Below are positions 24,818 through 36,506 of a DNA stretch of 64,000 nucleotides, piece by piece. The notes under the pieces were generated by a model. That model did not search any database, was not told where the DNA came from, and was given only the letters and a program-made list of their open reading frames with translations. The number at the start of each line of letters is the position of its first letter. The first letter of the stretch is position 1. A program made the position numbers and the translations under genes. Source of the DNA: Marinobacterium arenosum (lineage in GTDB: Bacteria; Pseudomonadota; Gammaproteobacteria; Pseudomonadales; Balneatricaceae). The DNA is taken from contig NZ_JAILYN010000009.1 in NCBI RefSeq assembly GCF_019795155.1, positions 59,452 through 123,451 on the forward strand, written 5' to 3'.

Positions 24818-25840
24818 ATGCGTACTTTGATCCGATCGATGCTGGCGACCGCCACCCTGGCGGGCGCTATGATACAAACCGGCTGCGCCGCCACCGAACG
24901 TGGCCACGAGCAGAACTATGCCCGCCATCCGCAGGCCCAACCGCTGATCGCCGAGTTGAGCCAGCAGGGCTTCGAGGAAAGCTACCTGAAATCGGTGCTG
25001 GGGCAGGCCAAGCGGCAGGAGTCGATCCTCGAGGTGATGGCGCGGCCCGCCGAGCGTCGGCTGACCTGGGGCGAGTACCGCAAGATCTTCCTCGGCCAGA
25101 CGCGGATCGATCAGGGGGTGGCGTTCTGGCGCCAGCATGCCGACACCCTGGCGCGCGCCGAACAGACCTACGGCGTGCCGGCCGAGATCATCGTCGCGAT
25201 CATCGGCGTGGAAACCCGCTATGGCAGGATCATGGGCAACTACCGGGTGCTGGATGCGCTGGCAACGCTGGGCTTCGATTATCCCAAACGGGGTGAGTTC
25301 TTCCGCGGCCAGTTGAAAGAGTACCTGATGATGGCGCGCGAGGAGTCGATCGAAGACCTGACCGCATTGAAAGGTTCCTACGCCGGCGCGATGGGCTTTG
25401 GCCAGTTCATCCCGTCCAGCTACCGTAACTTCGCCGTCGATTTCGATGGCGACGGCAAACGTGATATCTGGAACAACCCGGTCGATGCGATCGGCTCGGT
25501 GGCCAACTACTTCAAGCAGCATGGCTGGCAGAGCGGTGAACCGGTGCGGGCGCCGGTGGTGTTCAACCAGCCGGTGCAGGATGATTGGGTCAACCAGGGT
25601 CTGAAACCGCAGCTGAGCCTGCAGCAGTGGGCCGAACGTGGCGTCGGCACCGACCAGACGCTGGACCCGACCCAGCCGGCCACGCTGATGCGGATGCAGA
25701 GCGGCGAGCAGTACCGCTACTGGCTGGGACTGCATAACTTCTACGTGATCACCCGCTACAACCACAGCCGGCTGTATGCCTCGGCGGTGTACGAGCTGAG
25801 CCGGGAGGTCAAGGCGGCGCGTGAGAAGGTGTCGTCATGA
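24818..25840 (+). CDS. mltB: Membrane-bound lytic murein transglycosylase B
   Basis: Cleaves glycan strands to give 1,6-anhydro ends; an outer-membrane lipoprotein. 340 residues. The signal peptide ends in a lipobox (MIQTGC, Cys at about 23). The SLT_2 domain has the catalytic Glu132 in IGVETRYGRIMGNYR, and the GSYAGAMGFGQFIPSSYRNF block follows. It overlaps rlpA by four bases (ATGA), so translation is probably coupled. Confidence 0.95.
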   Translation: MRTLIRSMLATATLAGAMIQTGCAATERGHEQNYARHPQAQPLIAELSQQGFEESYLKSVLGQAKRQESILEVMARPAERRLTWGEYRKIFLGQTRIDQGVAFWRQHADTLARAEQTYGVPAEIIVAIIGVETRYGRIMGNYRVLDALATLGFDYPKRGEFFRGQLKEYLMMAREESIEDLTALKGSYAGAMGFGQFIPSSYRNFAVDFDGDGKRDIWNNPVDAIGSVANYFKQHGWQSGEPVRAPVVFNQPVQDDWVNQGLKPQLSLQQWAERGVGTDQTLDPTQPATLMRMQSGEQYRYWLGLHNFYVITRYNHSRLYASAVYELSREVKAAREKVSS

Positions 25841-26754
25841 GAATGCTGGCCGTCGCCCTGCTGAGTCTGCTGCTGGCCGCCTGTTCGTCGATCGGCGACA
25901 AGCGCAACCCCAATGAGGGGCGCTACTCGATCAAGCAGGACCACGGTCCGCGCCAGACGGTCAATCTGGACCATGTCGAGGATGCCGTGCCGCGGGTCGA
26001 GGCCAAGAGTCGCGGCGGCAACAAGCCCTCCTACCGGGTGCTCGGCAAAACCTACCGGGTGATGGACTCGGCGCAGGGCTACAAGGAGCGCGGCACCGCC
26101 TCCTGGTATGGCAACAAGTTTCACGGCCACAAGACCTCCAATGGCGAGGTCTACGATATGTACGCCATGTCGGCGGCCCACAAGTCGCTGCCGCTGCCGA
26201 CCTACCTGCGGGTTACCAACCTGGACAATGGCCGCCAGGTGATCGTGCGGGTCAATGATCGCGGGCCGTTTCACGGCAACCGGTTGATCGACCTCTCCTA
26301 CGCGGCGGCCTACAAGCTGGATATGCTGCGCAAAGGCACCGCCCGGGTGGAGCTGGAAGCGATCGATCCGCGCAGTTGGCAGCGCAGTACCAACGTGCTG
26401 GCCGCGGCCAAGGCACCGCCTGCTCCGGCAGTGAAACCAAATCCGGTTGTGGCGGTCCAACCCGCCGCACCGTCCCCGGCTGTTAACCCGGCGGGAGCCA
26501 CGACTGCCGGCGTGGGCGGCCGCTTTCTGCAGATCGGCGCTTTCTCCACCCGGCAGGCCGCCGAGCAGGTGCGGCAGAACGCACAGTCCGTGCTCGATGA
26601 GCTGAGTGTGCGGGTAACCCCGGTCGAGGTGGCCGGCCGCACGCTGTACCGGGTCCAGGCCGGGCCGCTGCTTGGTTCATCGGCTGTTCAGCCGCTGGTG
26701 GATCTACTGGAGCGCGCCGGTTATGCGGGGGTGCGCCTGGTGGAGCTGCCCTGA
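25837..26754 (+). CDS. rlpA: Septal-ring lytic transglycosylase RlpA-family lipoprotein
   Basis: Lipoprotein with signal MRMLAVALLSLLLAAC (lipidated Cys16). A double-psi beta-barrel domain (GTASWYGNKFHGHKTSNGEV through VRVNDRGPFHGNRLIDLS, about 87-155) cleaves or binds denuded glycan. An Ala/Pro/Val-rich linker leads to a C-terminal SPOR domain (about 228-303) that targets septal peptidoglycan. 305 residues. Last gene of the mrdA-rodA-mltB-rlpA run; dacA follows after a 179-base spacer. Confidence 0.94.
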   Translation: MRMLAVALLSLLLAACSSIGDKRNPNEGRYSIKQDHGPRQTVNLDHVEDAVPRVEAKSRGGNKPSYRVLGKTYRVMDSAQGYKERGTASWYGNKFHGHKTSNGEVYDMYAMSAAHKSLPLPTYLRVTNLDNGRQVIVRVNDRGPFHGNRLIDLSYAAAYKLDMLRKGTARVELEAIDPRSWQRSTNVLAAAKAPPAPAVKPNPVVAVQPAAPSPAVNPAGATTAGVGGRFLQIGAFSTRQAAEQVRQNAQSVLDELSVRVTPVEVAGRTLYRVQAGPLLGSSAVQPLVDLLERAGYAGVRLVELP

Positions 26755-26933
26755 CAGAGCGGCACCCTTGTGTGAACCAGCCCGGTTAAGTAGAGTTAGC
26801 CGGGTCTGATTGCTTAATACTTGGTCGATTGTTCAGGTGCCGTTGCGGTATCGACGATCGGCCTGTCAGAGGTACCTCGCCGATTACAAAAACGGCGGGG
26901 GCCTATCTTTGAACCAACCGATAAACAGGTACG

Positions 26934-28088
26934 ATGTTTAAAAAGATCGCCACACCCCTGTATCTGCTGATTTTCACCCTGTTTGCAGCCCAGCTGCAGG
27001 CTGCCACGTTGATCCCGTCACCGCCGCAGATCAACGCGCGGGCGTATATTGTCATGGATGCCGATACCGGCAAGGTGATCACCTCCCACGATGCCGACAA
27101 GCGTTTCCCGCCGGCCAGCCTGACCAAGATGATGACCGCCTACATCCTCGAGTACGAGCTCAGCAAGGGCAACGTCTCCGAGGACGACCTGGTGCTGGTC
27201 AGCGAGAAAGCCTGGCGTACCCAGGGCTCGCGGATGTTCATCAAGGAGGGCACCCAGGTCAAGCTGGGTGACCTGATGCGCGGCATCGTGATCCAGTCCG
27301 GTAACGACGCATCGGTGGCGGTGGCCGAGCATATCGCCGGCAGCGAATCCGCCTTCGCCGACCTGATGAACCAGCATGCCCAGCTGCTGGGCATGGAGAA
27401 CACCCAGTTCCGCAACGCTACCGGCCTGCCGGCGGATGATCACTACTCGTCGGCGGTCGACCTGGCCAAGCTGGCGCAGGCGATCATCGAGCGCTTCCCG
27501 GAACATTACGATATGTACTCCCAGAAGTACTTCACCTACAACAAGATCCGCCAGCCGAACCGCAACAAGCTGTTGTGGCGCGACAAGACCGTCGACGGCC
27601 TGAAGACCGGCTTCACCGATGCGGCCGGCTACTGCCTGGTGGCCTCCGCCGAGCGTGACGGCATGCGGCTGATCTCGGTGGTATTGGGCACCAAGAACGA
27701 GAATGCCCGTGCCCAGGAGAGCCAGAAGCTGCTGGCCTACGGCTTCCGTTACTTCCGTACCCACAAGCTCTATGACGCCGAGCAGGTGCTGAACCAGGCC
27801 CAGGTATGGGGTGCGGAGAAGGACCAGGTGGCGCTCGGCCTGGCCGAGCCGTTGTCGGTCACTATTCCGCGTGGCCAGGCTGACCAGCTGGATGCCAGCA
27901 TGGATATCGACAAGGTGATCGAAGGGCCGATCGTCAAGGGTAGCGAATACGGCATGGCACGTGTCACCCTGAACGGTGAGCTGGTGGCGGAACTGCCGCT
28001 GATCGCGCTGGAGGATATTCCTCAGGCGGGCCTGCTGAAGCGGATCTGGCACGCCGTGCTGATGTTTTTCTTCAGCCTGATTGGCTAA
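26934..28088 (+). CDS. dacA: D-alanyl-D-alanine carboxypeptidase (PBP5 type)
   Basis: Removes the terminal D-Ala of peptidoglycan pentapeptides. 384 residues. Signal peptide cleaved after about residue 23 (LFAAQLQA). Active-site motifs: Ser62-x-x-Lys65 (PPASLTKMM), SGN (VIQSGNDASVAVAEH) and KTG (DGLKTGFTDAAGYC). A C-terminal PBP5 beta domain and an amphipathic membrane tail (KRIWHAVLMFFFSLIG) complete it. A terminator follows at 28108. Confidence 0.96.
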   Translation: MFKKIATPLYLLIFTLFAAQLQAATLIPSPPQINARAYIVMDADTGKVITSHDADKRFPPASLTKMMTAYILEYELSKGNVSEDDLVLVSEKAWRTQGSRMFIKEGTQVKLGDLMRGIVIQSGNDASVAVAEHIAGSESAFADLMNQHAQLLGMENTQFRNATGLPADDHYSSAVDLAKLAQAIIERFPEHYDMYSQKYFTYNKIRQPNRNKLLWRDKTVDGLKTGFTDAAGYCLVASAERDGMRLISVVLGTKNENARAQESQKLLAYGFRYFRTHKLYDAEQVLNQAQVWGAEKDQVALGLAEPLSVTIPRGQADQLDASMDIDKVIEGPIVKGSEYGMARVTLNGELVAELPLIALEDIPQAGLLKRIWHAVLMFFFSLIG

Positions 28089-28107
28089 GCGACCCTTTCA
28101 ATATGCC

Positions 28108-28146
28108 CTGAATGCCTACATTTATAGGATGTGGGCATTTTTTGTT
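28108..28146 (+). terminator. Rho-independent terminator after dacA
   Basis: ATGCCTACAT, loop TTATAGG, ATGTGGGCAT, then TTTTTTG. It separates dacA from the dat-ybeD-lipB-lipA group, although read-through is possible because the next gene starts only about a dozen bases later. Confidence 0.82.
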
Positions 28147-28157
28147 TTGGGGTGGCT

Positions 28158-29021
28158 ATGAATATCGTCTATCTCAACGGGGTCTTCCAGCCGTCCGAGC
28201 AGGCGCGGATCTCGGTATTCGACCGCGGTTTCCTGTTCGGCGACGCAGTGTACGAAGTGATTCCGTTCTACCAGGGCGTCGGCTTTCGGCTGCAGGAGCA
28301 CCTCGACCGGCTGCGTCACAGCCTGCGGGCGGTACATATCCGCAGCGAGCTGGATTGGGCGGATCTGCTGCACGAGCTGGTGCAGTTGAACGGCGGCGGT
28401 AACCTGTCGGCCTACCTGCAGGTCAGCCGGGGCGATAGTGGCGAGCGCCGGCCGCAGTATGATGAAGATATGGCGCCGACGGTATTCGCCTGCTGCCGAC
28501 CGATTCCGGATATCTACCAGCTGGGCGCCGACCAGATCAAGCCGTTGACGGCGATCGTCACCGCCGACCTGCGCTGGCACCGCTGTGATATCAAGATCAC
28601 CGGCCTGCTGCCCAATATCCTGGCCGCCCAGCAGGCCCGCGAGCAGGGCGCCGATGAGGCATTGCTGATGCGTGACGGGCTGTTGACCGAAGGGGCCAAC
28701 AGCAACCTGTTCGTGATCCGGCAGGGGGTGATCTACACCCCGAAGCGGAGTTCCGAGATCCTCGGCGGGATCACCCGCGAGCTGATTCTGGAGCTGGCCG
28801 ACGACGAAGGTATCCCTTACCAGGAGGTGGATATCGATTACCAGACGCTGCTGGCGGCGGATGAGGTCTGGCTGTCCGGTTCGACCCGTGGCGTGGTGCC
28901 GGTGGTGTCGGTGGACGGTCATACCATCGGCGGTGGTGACAAGGGGCCGATGTGGCAGCGGATGTTCCAGCTGTTCATCGGTTTCCAGCAAGCATTAATG
29001 ACGGGGGCGAAAGATGTCTGA
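28158..29021 (+). CDS. dat: D-amino-acid transaminase (class IV PLP)
   Basis: Class IV aminotransferase, 287 residues from the ATG at 28158 (MNIVYLNGVFQPSEQARISV), preceded by GGGGTGG; an upstream in-frame start lies inside the terminator stem. PLP lysine at about residue 146 in CDIKITGLLPN, and EGANSNLFVI and GGITRELILEL further on. Closest in style to D-alanine aminotransferases, which supply D-Glu/D-Ala for the wall. The dacA-dat-ybeD-lipBA order is common. Branched-chain aminotransferase or aminodeoxychorismate lyase activity is less likely. Confidence 0.9.
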   Translation: MNIVYLNGVFQPSEQARISVFDRGFLFGDAVYEVIPFYQGVGFRLQEHLDRLRHSLRAVHIRSELDWADLLHELVQLNGGGNLSAYLQVSRGDSGERRPQYDEDMAPTVFACCRPIPDIYQLGADQIKPLTAIVTADLRWHRCDIKITGLLPNILAAQQAREQGADEALLMRDGLLTEGANSNLFVIRQGVIYTPKRSSEILGGITRELILELADDEGIPYQEVDIDYQTLLAADEVWLSGSTRGVVPVVSVDGHTIGGGDKGPMWQRMFQLFIGFQQALMTGAKDV

Positions 29022-29286
29022 ACAAGACGCACCGAAAATTGAATTTCCCTGCCCGGACTACCCGATCAAGGTGGTTGGGGTCAACGACGACAACTTCCGC
29101 GGCTTCGTCGTGGAAACCGTGCAGATCCACGCGCCGGATCTGGATATCTCCCGGGTGACGGTCAACGACAGCCGCAACGGCACCTTCCAATCGGTGACGC
29201 TGATGATCACCGCCACCGGCGAAGATCAGCTGCGCGCGTTGCATACCGACCTGATGGCCTCCGGCCGCGTGCGAATGGTGATCTGA
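29014..29286 (+). CDS. ybeD: YbeD-family (DUF493) protein
   Basis: A 90-residue small alpha/beta protein of the YbeD family, with an ACT-like regulatory fold in E. coli. Conserved [12 protein letters not shown] at the start and the tail [11 protein letters not shown]. Its start overlaps the end of dat by eight bases and its TGA overlaps the lipB ATG (TGATGG). Exact function unknown; consistently linked to lipB. Confidence 0.93.
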   Translation: MSEQDAPKIEFPCPDYPIKVVGVNDDNFRGFVVETVQIHAPDLDISRVTVNDSRNGTFQSVTLMITATGEDQLRALHTDLMASGRVRMVI

Positions 29287-29936
29287 TGGCGGTCGCTGAT
29301 CAGCTCATTATCCGTCGGCTGGGGCTGCAGCCGTACGAACCGACCTGGCGTCGGATGCAGGCGTTTACCGACCAACGTGATGCCGACACTCCGGACGAGA
29401 TCTGGCAGCTTCAGCACGAGCCGGTATTTACCCAGGGCCAGGCCGGCAAAGAGGAGCACCTGCTCAATCCCGGTGATATCCCGGTGGTGCAGGTCGATCG
29501 TGGCGGCCAGGTGACCTACCACGGCCCGGGTCAGGCGATGGTCTATCTGCTGATCGACCTGCGCCGCAAGAAGCTGGGTGTGCGCGACCTGGTCAGCATC
29601 ATGGAGCAGGGCGTGGTCGACCTGTTGGCCGATTACGATATCGAGGCCTATGCCAAGCCGGATGCGCCGGGGGTCTATGTGAACAATGCCAAGATCGCCT
29701 CGCTCGGCCTGCGGGTACGGCGCGGCTGCTCGTTCCACGGCCTGGCGCTGAACCTGAATATGGATCTGACGCCGTTCCTGCGCATCAACCCCTGCGGCTA
29801 CGCCGGTATGGCGATGACCCAACTGGTCGAGCTGGCGCCGGAGTTCGACAGCCAGCAGGCGCAGGACGCCCTGGTCGATCACTTGGTGGCCAAAATCGGG
29901 TATACTGCGCAGACGATTACAACCTCTCTGGATTAG
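29286..29936 (+). CDS. lipB: Octanoyl-[ACP]:protein N-octanoyltransferase
   Basis: Transfers octanoate from acyl-carrier protein to lipoyl domains, the first step of lipoate assembly. 216 residues. The catalytic Cys170 lies in INPCGYAGM and the paired Lys136 in [24 protein letters not shown] is the binding loop. Overlaps ybeD by one base and is followed six bases later by lipA. Confidence 0.97.
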   Translation: MAVADQLIIRRLGLQPYEPTWRRMQAFTDQRDADTPDEIWQLQHEPVFTQGQAGKEEHLLNPGDIPVVQVDRGGQVTYHGPGQAMVYLLIDLRRKKLGVRDLVSIMEQGVVDLLADYDIEAYAKPDAPGVYVNNAKIASLGLRVRRGCSFHGLALNLNMDLTPFLRINPCGYAGMAMTQLVELAPEFDSQQAQDALVDHLVAKIGYTAQTITTSLD

Positions 29937-29942
29937 TGCTCA

Positions 29943-30914
29943 ATGTCTGAAACTTCCAAGCCAAAACGCGCCGAGCAGGGTGTCAAACTGCGTGGCGCGG
30001 ACAAGGTCGCTCGTATCCCGGTTAAAGTCATTCCCACCGAAAAGGATGAGATGCCGCGCAAGCCGGACTGGCTGCGGGTACGGATGGGCTCGTCGGCGGA
30101 AGTTAAGCGGATCAAGGACAAGTTGCGCAACCATAAGCTGGCCTCGGTCTGTGAAGAAGCCAGCTGCCCGAACCTGGGCGAGTGCTTCAGCCACGGCACC
30201 GCTACCTTCATGATCATGGGCGATATCTGCACCCGTCGTTGCCCGTTCTGCGACGTGGCCCACGGCCGTCCGAACGCGCTGGATGAGAACGAGCCGCGCG
30301 AGCTGGCCGAGGCGATCGCCGACATGGCGCTGCGTTACGTGGTGGTCACCTCGGTTGACCGCGACGATTTGCGCGACGGTGGTGCCCAGCACTTTGCCGA
30401 CTGCGTGCGGGAAACCCGTGAGCGGGTGCCGAACATTCAGATGGAGATCCTGGTACCGGACTTCCGCGGCCGTATGGATATCGCCATCGATATCCTGACC
30501 CAGACGCCGCCGGACGTGTTCAACCACAATATGGAAACCGTACCGCGCCTCTACAAGGCGGTGCGTCCGGGCTCCGACTACGAGTGGTCGCTGCAGCTGC
30601 TGAAGAAGTACAAGGCGCAGAACCCGCAGGTGCGCACCAAGTCCGGCCTGATGGTCGGTATCGGTGAAACCAACGAAGAGATCATCCAGGTGATGCAGGA
30701 TCTGCGCGATCATGACGTGGACATGCTGACCATCGGCCAGTACCTGCAGCCGAGCCGCAGCCATCTGAAGGTGGAGCGCTTCGTAACGCCGGAAGAGTTC
30801 GACGAGTTCAGCCGCCTGGCCAAGGAGATGGGCTTCAAGCAGGCCGCCTGCGGCCCGCTGGTACGCTCCTCCTACCACGCCGACCTGCAGGCCAAGGGCG
30901 AAAAAGTCGGTTAA
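29943..30914 (+). CDS. lipA: Lipoyl synthase
   Basis: Radical-SAM enzyme that inserts two sulfurs into octanoyl-lipoyl domains. 323 residues. Both iron-sulfur cluster motifs are intact: auxiliary CxxxxCxxxxxC at Cys70/75/81 ([12 protein letters not shown]) and radical-SAM CxxxCxxC at Cys96/100/103 (CTRRCPFC). The C-terminal RSSYHA is the conserved serine region. Last gene of the group. Confidence 0.97.
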   Translation: MSETSKPKRAEQGVKLRGADKVARIPVKVIPTEKDEMPRKPDWLRVRMGSSAEVKRIKDKLRNHKLASVCEEASCPNLGECFSHGTATFMIMGDICTRRCPFCDVAHGRPNALDENEPRELAEAIADMALRYVVVTSVDRDDLRDGGAQHFADCVRETRERVPNIQMEILVPDFRGRMDIAIDILTQTPPDVFNHNMETVPRLYKAVRPGSDYEWSLQLLKKYKAQNPQVRTKSGLMVGIGETNEEIIQVMQDLRDHDVDMLTIGQYLQPSRSHLKVERFVTPEEFDEFSRLAKEMGFKQAACGPLVRSSYHADLQAKGEKVG

Positions 30915-31292
30915 GCCCGGTCATCTTCTTTTTAAGAGTCCGCCCGCTGATCACCTGTCGCCCGCGGAGCGAGGGCTGCTCGTAGCAGCTCGCTCCGAGG
31001 GCGATACTCGCAGGCTGACGCGCCTCATCGCGGTCAGAGCCCGCTGCTACAAGATGTAGTAGCTCCGTGGGCGACTGTTCTTAATCCCAACCGCTCCGGC
31101 GGCGACAGGCTATCTTTCCTTTTCAAATGCTCGCTTAACCCCGTCCAATCCTAATCGCCTCGACAGGGCTTATCTTCTGTATGAGATGCCTGACTTACCA
31201 AACTGGAAGTGAATTTGTTATTCAATAATTGAATAAATATATATCAATATAATATATTAGCGTTTTCTGTTTTGAGTGACTGAGGAAAACGC
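30915..31292. repeat. Intergenic hairpins (REP-like) and AT-rich promoter region
   Basis: GGAGCGAG...CTCGCTCC forms a long hairpin at 30966-30996 with GGCTGCT and TAGCAG inner arms. Related GGGCGA/TCGCCC words repeat through 31075 (for example GTAGTAGCTCCGTGGGCGAC). Downstream the DNA turns AT-rich, ending in the osmC-like promoter. No gene is seen. Confidence 0.6.
31221..31233. promoter_or_regulatory. Palindromic operator candidate upstream of OsmC-like gene
   Basis: TTCAATAATTGAA is a perfect 6-1-6 palindrome in the AT-rich leader about 60 bases before the start codon. It resembles MarR/OhrR-type boxes (TACAATT-AATTGTA style), which often control OsmC/Ohr genes, but no regulator gene is adjacent. 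Confidence 0.4.
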
Positions 31293-31739
31293 ATGAGCCA
31301 GAACCGCCCCCTGAAAACCATCTCCGTGACTACCAAGATGGGCGCCAGCAGCAAGGTCGAAGCCAGTATTCGCGACCACCGGGTGGTGATCGATCAGCCG
31401 CGGAATGCCGGCGGTACCGACGAGGGGCCGACGCCGCTGGAGTATTTCCTGTTTTCGCTGGGGGGCTGTATCGCCACCATCGCCCGGCTGGCGGCCAGTC
31501 AGCAGGGGATCGAGTTGCGTGGCATCGAAGTGCAGCTGGAGGCGGGCTTGAATCTGGCGGGGCTGTTGGGCAAACCGACCGAAGATCGGGTCGGTTTCCA
31601 ATACATTGACGTCAAGGCGACGTTGGATGCCGATCTGAACGAGCAGCAGAAGGTCGCGTTTCTTGATGAGGTCTGCGAGCGTTGCCCGCTGCACGACAAT
31701 ATCCGCTTCAACACTCAGGTCGAACACGGCTTGAGCTGA
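31293..31739 (+). CDS. OsmC-family peroxiredoxin-like protein
   Basis: A 148-residue cytoplasmic OsmC-fold protein. The two redox-candidate cysteines sit in LGGCIATIARLAA (about 56) and CERCPLHDNI (about 131-134). The helix EGPTPLEYFLFSLGGC is typical of the YhfA/OsmC branch. Family members reduce organic hydroperoxides or act as uncharacterised thiol proteins. It has its own AT-rich promoter and convergent neighbours, so it is probably monocistronic. Confidence 0.88.
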   Translation: MSQNRPLKTISVTTKMGASSKVEASIRDHRVVIDQPRNAGGTDEGPTPLEYFLFSLGGCIATIARLAASQQGIELRGIEVQLEAGLNLAGLLGKPTEDRVGFQYIDVKATLDADLNEQQKVAFLDEVCERCPLHDNIRFNTQVEHGLS

Positions 31740-31763
31740 TCTGCCCGCTGCCGCCGGTACGGC

Positions 31764-32111
31764 TTACTGGGCAGGTTGCTCCGCGTCGCGCTGCAGCTTG
31801 CTGACGTGGCTGGCAATCAGGTCGATCTGCTCCGGCGACAGCTCGGGGAATTTGGGCTGATCCAGGTGGCGCAGCGGTGAGCCGTATTCGATCAGCAGCA
31901 TGATCTCGTGCTGTTTCAGCGGCGGCTGGCTGCGGTCGCGTGTTTCCATCAACTCGCCCGGGCCGCGCAACTTGTGGCAGTTGCGGCAGTAGTAGTTGTA
32001 CAGCTCGCCGCCGGTTTTCATCATCGCCGGCATCGACGGCTGATCGTCACAGCCTGTCAGCAGCAGGGTGGTCAGCAACAGCAGCGGCCATCTGGAGCCA
32101 ATTCGAGACAT
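31764..32111 (-). CDS. Small lipoprotein c-type cytochrome
   Basis: 115 residues. A lipoprotein signal (LLLLTTLLLTGC, lipidated Cys21) is followed by a single haem-binding CxxCH motif, CRNCH at 42-46, and the SPEQIDLIASHVSKL terminal helix of class I cytochromes. It should be a membrane-tethered electron carrier facing the periplasm. The loop where a class I cytochrome usually has the Met-Pro axial ligand reads LDQPKFPEL here, so the sixth ligand may not be methionine. Partner enzyme unknown; it stands between osmC-like and holA genes. Confidence 0.87.
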   Translation of the reverse strand: MSRIGSRWPLLLLTTLLLTGCDDQPSMPAMMKTGGELYNYYCRNCHKLRGPGELMETRDRSQPPLKQHEIMLLIEYGSPLRHLDQPKFPELSPEQIDLIASHVSKLQRDAEQPAQ

Positions 32112-32212
32112 AACTGGGGTTCCCGGGGCTTAATTCCTGTTCAAGCTATCGGCGATTAGAGCAATAACTTGAATCACCAATCCATTAGTTGGCGCCTGGT
32201 GTGGCCGTCTGA

Positions 32213-33235
32213 CTACTGCGGCAAGCGGATCGGCTTGCCGGCCAGCGCCAGGCAGATAGCGCTCAATTCAAGCCAGAGGTCGCCGGCGCGGGCGCCCTTG
32301 ATGATCTGGTCGACCCGGAAGCAGCGCTCCAGCAGCTCCATCAGCAGTGCTGGCTGACAGCGCTGGGCGGCCTTGCGCAGCAGTTGCTTGCGCTTGCCCC
32401 AGATCTTCTCGCGCTGGCACAGGGTATCGTAGGGCACTCCCGCCTGCAGGCCTTGCTGGATGGTCAGCAGGGTGCGGATCTCGCGGCTCAGTGCCCAGAG
32501 TGCCACCGGCCCTTCGGTGCCTTCCTGGCGCAGCACCTGCAGGATCTTCTGGGTGCGGGCGGCCTGGCCCTGCACGGCGGCGTCGGTCAGGCCGTAGATG
32601 TCGTAGCGGGAGCTGTCGGAGACGGCGTCGATCACCGTGTCGGCGGTCAGCGTTTGGCCCGGGTAGAGCAGGCTGAGTTTGTCCAGCTCCTGCTTGGCGG
32701 CCAGCAGGTTGCCCTCCACCCGACCGCACAGCAGCTGCACCGCCTCCTCATCCAGCGACAGTCCCAGTTGGGCGGCGCGCTGGCGCAGCCAGCCGGGCAG
32801 TTGGTTGGCTTCCACCGGCCAGATCTCGACCACCAGACCGGTTTTCTCGATCGCCTTGAACCAGGCGCTTTTCTTGGAGCCGCCGTCCAGCTTGTCGGCC
32901 AGGATCAGCAGCACGTTGTCGGGTGCCGGGTTGGCCAGGTACTCCTGAAGGATTTCGCTGGCCGGCTTGCTGAGCTTCTGGCCGCCGAGGCGCAACTCGA
33001 TCAGCTTGCGTTCGGCGAACAGCGATAGGGCGTTGGCGCACTCCAGCAGGTACTCCCACTTGAAGCCGCCGTCGACGTGCAGCACTTCGCGTTCGCTGAA
33101 GCCCTGCGCCTGCAGTTCGGCGCGCAGCAGGTCGCAGCTCTCCTCGGCCAGCAGAGGTTCGTCGCCGGTGATCAGGTAGACCGGCGCCAGCCCCTTCTTC
33201 AGGTGCTGGCCCAGTTGTTCCGGCTTGATCTTCAT
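32213..33235 (-). CDS. holA: DNA polymerase III delta subunit
   Basis: Clamp-loader subunit that opens the beta sliding clamp. 340 residues, usual length. Starts MKIKPEQLGQHLKKGLAPVY with LITGDEPLLAEESCDLLRAE (AAA-like domain I), then the C-terminal collar domain. Its ATG overlaps the lptE stop by four bases, and it is the third gene of leuS-lptE-holA, a classic gammaproteobacterial order. Confidence 0.95.
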   Translation of the reverse strand: MKIKPEQLGQHLKKGLAPVYLITGDEPLLAEESCDLLRAELQAQGFSEREVLHVDGGFKWEYLLECANALSLFAERKLIELRLGGQKLSKPASEILQEYLANPAPDNVLLILADKLDGGSKKSAWFKAIEKTGLVVEIWPVEANQLPGWLRQRAAQLGLSLDEEAVQLLCGRVEGNLLAAKQELDKLSLLYPGQTLTADTVIDAVSDSSRYDIYGLTDAAVQGQAARTQKILQVLRQEGTEGPVALWALSREIRTLLTIQQGLQAGVPYDTLCQREKIWGKRKQLLRKAAQRCQPALLMELLERCFRVDQIIKGARAGDLWLELSAICLALAGKPIRLPQ

Positions 33236-33729
33236 TGAACGGGCTTCAGCGCCAGGTAGCGGCGGGTTATCTGCAGCGCCAGGTCGTCGGCCATCTCCTG
33301 GCGCAGCAGCTGTTCCTGCTCCAGCGCGGCGGTGGCGGCGTCGGCGTCATAGGTGTAGATCCGCTCGGTAGTCAGCTGCTGCGGCGCCAATGCCAGCTCG
33401 CCATTGGCCTGGCTGACCTGGAACCGCACCCGCAGCTGCAGCTCGTACTCGTCCACCTTGGCGCGGCTGTCCAGCGTCGCCGAGCGGCGGTTTTCGACCA
33501 CCGACAGCAGCTCCAGCCGGTAGGGCGCCTGGCTGACGATCTGTACCTGGTTGAGCTGCAGCGAGCTGACCAGGCTGCTGGCCAGCTGGCTGTGCGGGCC
33601 GTGCTGCACCAGCTGTACCTGGCGCAGCGCTTCCGGAACGTCGATATAGCCGCGCAACTGGAATCCGCAGCCGCTCAGGCCGGTCAACAACAGGGCAGCG
33701 GTTGCCGAGAGCAGGGTTCTGCGCAGCAT
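33232..33729 (-). CDS. lptE: LPS-assembly lipoprotein LptE
   Basis: Outer-membrane lipoprotein that plugs the LptD barrel and helps insert lipopolysaccharide. 165 residues. The signal peptide ends LLLTGLSGCGF (lipidated Cys21), followed by the signature QLRGYIDVPEALRQV. Located between leuS (15 bases upstream) and holA (four-base overlap), the standard order. Confidence 0.95.
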   Translation of the reverse strand: MLRRTLLSATAALLLTGLSGCGFQLRGYIDVPEALRQVQLVQHGPHSQLASSLVSSLQLNQVQIVSQAPYRLELLSVVENRRSATLDSRAKVDEYELQLRVRFQVSQANGELALAPQQLTTERIYTYDADAATAALEQEQLLRQEMADDLALQITRRYLALKPVQ

Positions 33730-33744
33730 GTTCCGGTACCTTCC

Positions 33745-36389
<2,645 letters not shown>

Positions 36390-36506
36390 ATGGGTCTTAG
36401 AATTTATGTGGCATAGCATACAATATATGCAGTGGTGTCGACAGACTCCGCACCGATGTCTGCGCCCCCTGGCATTCAGTTTTAGGCTGTAACAAGGAGA
36501 TCCGCC

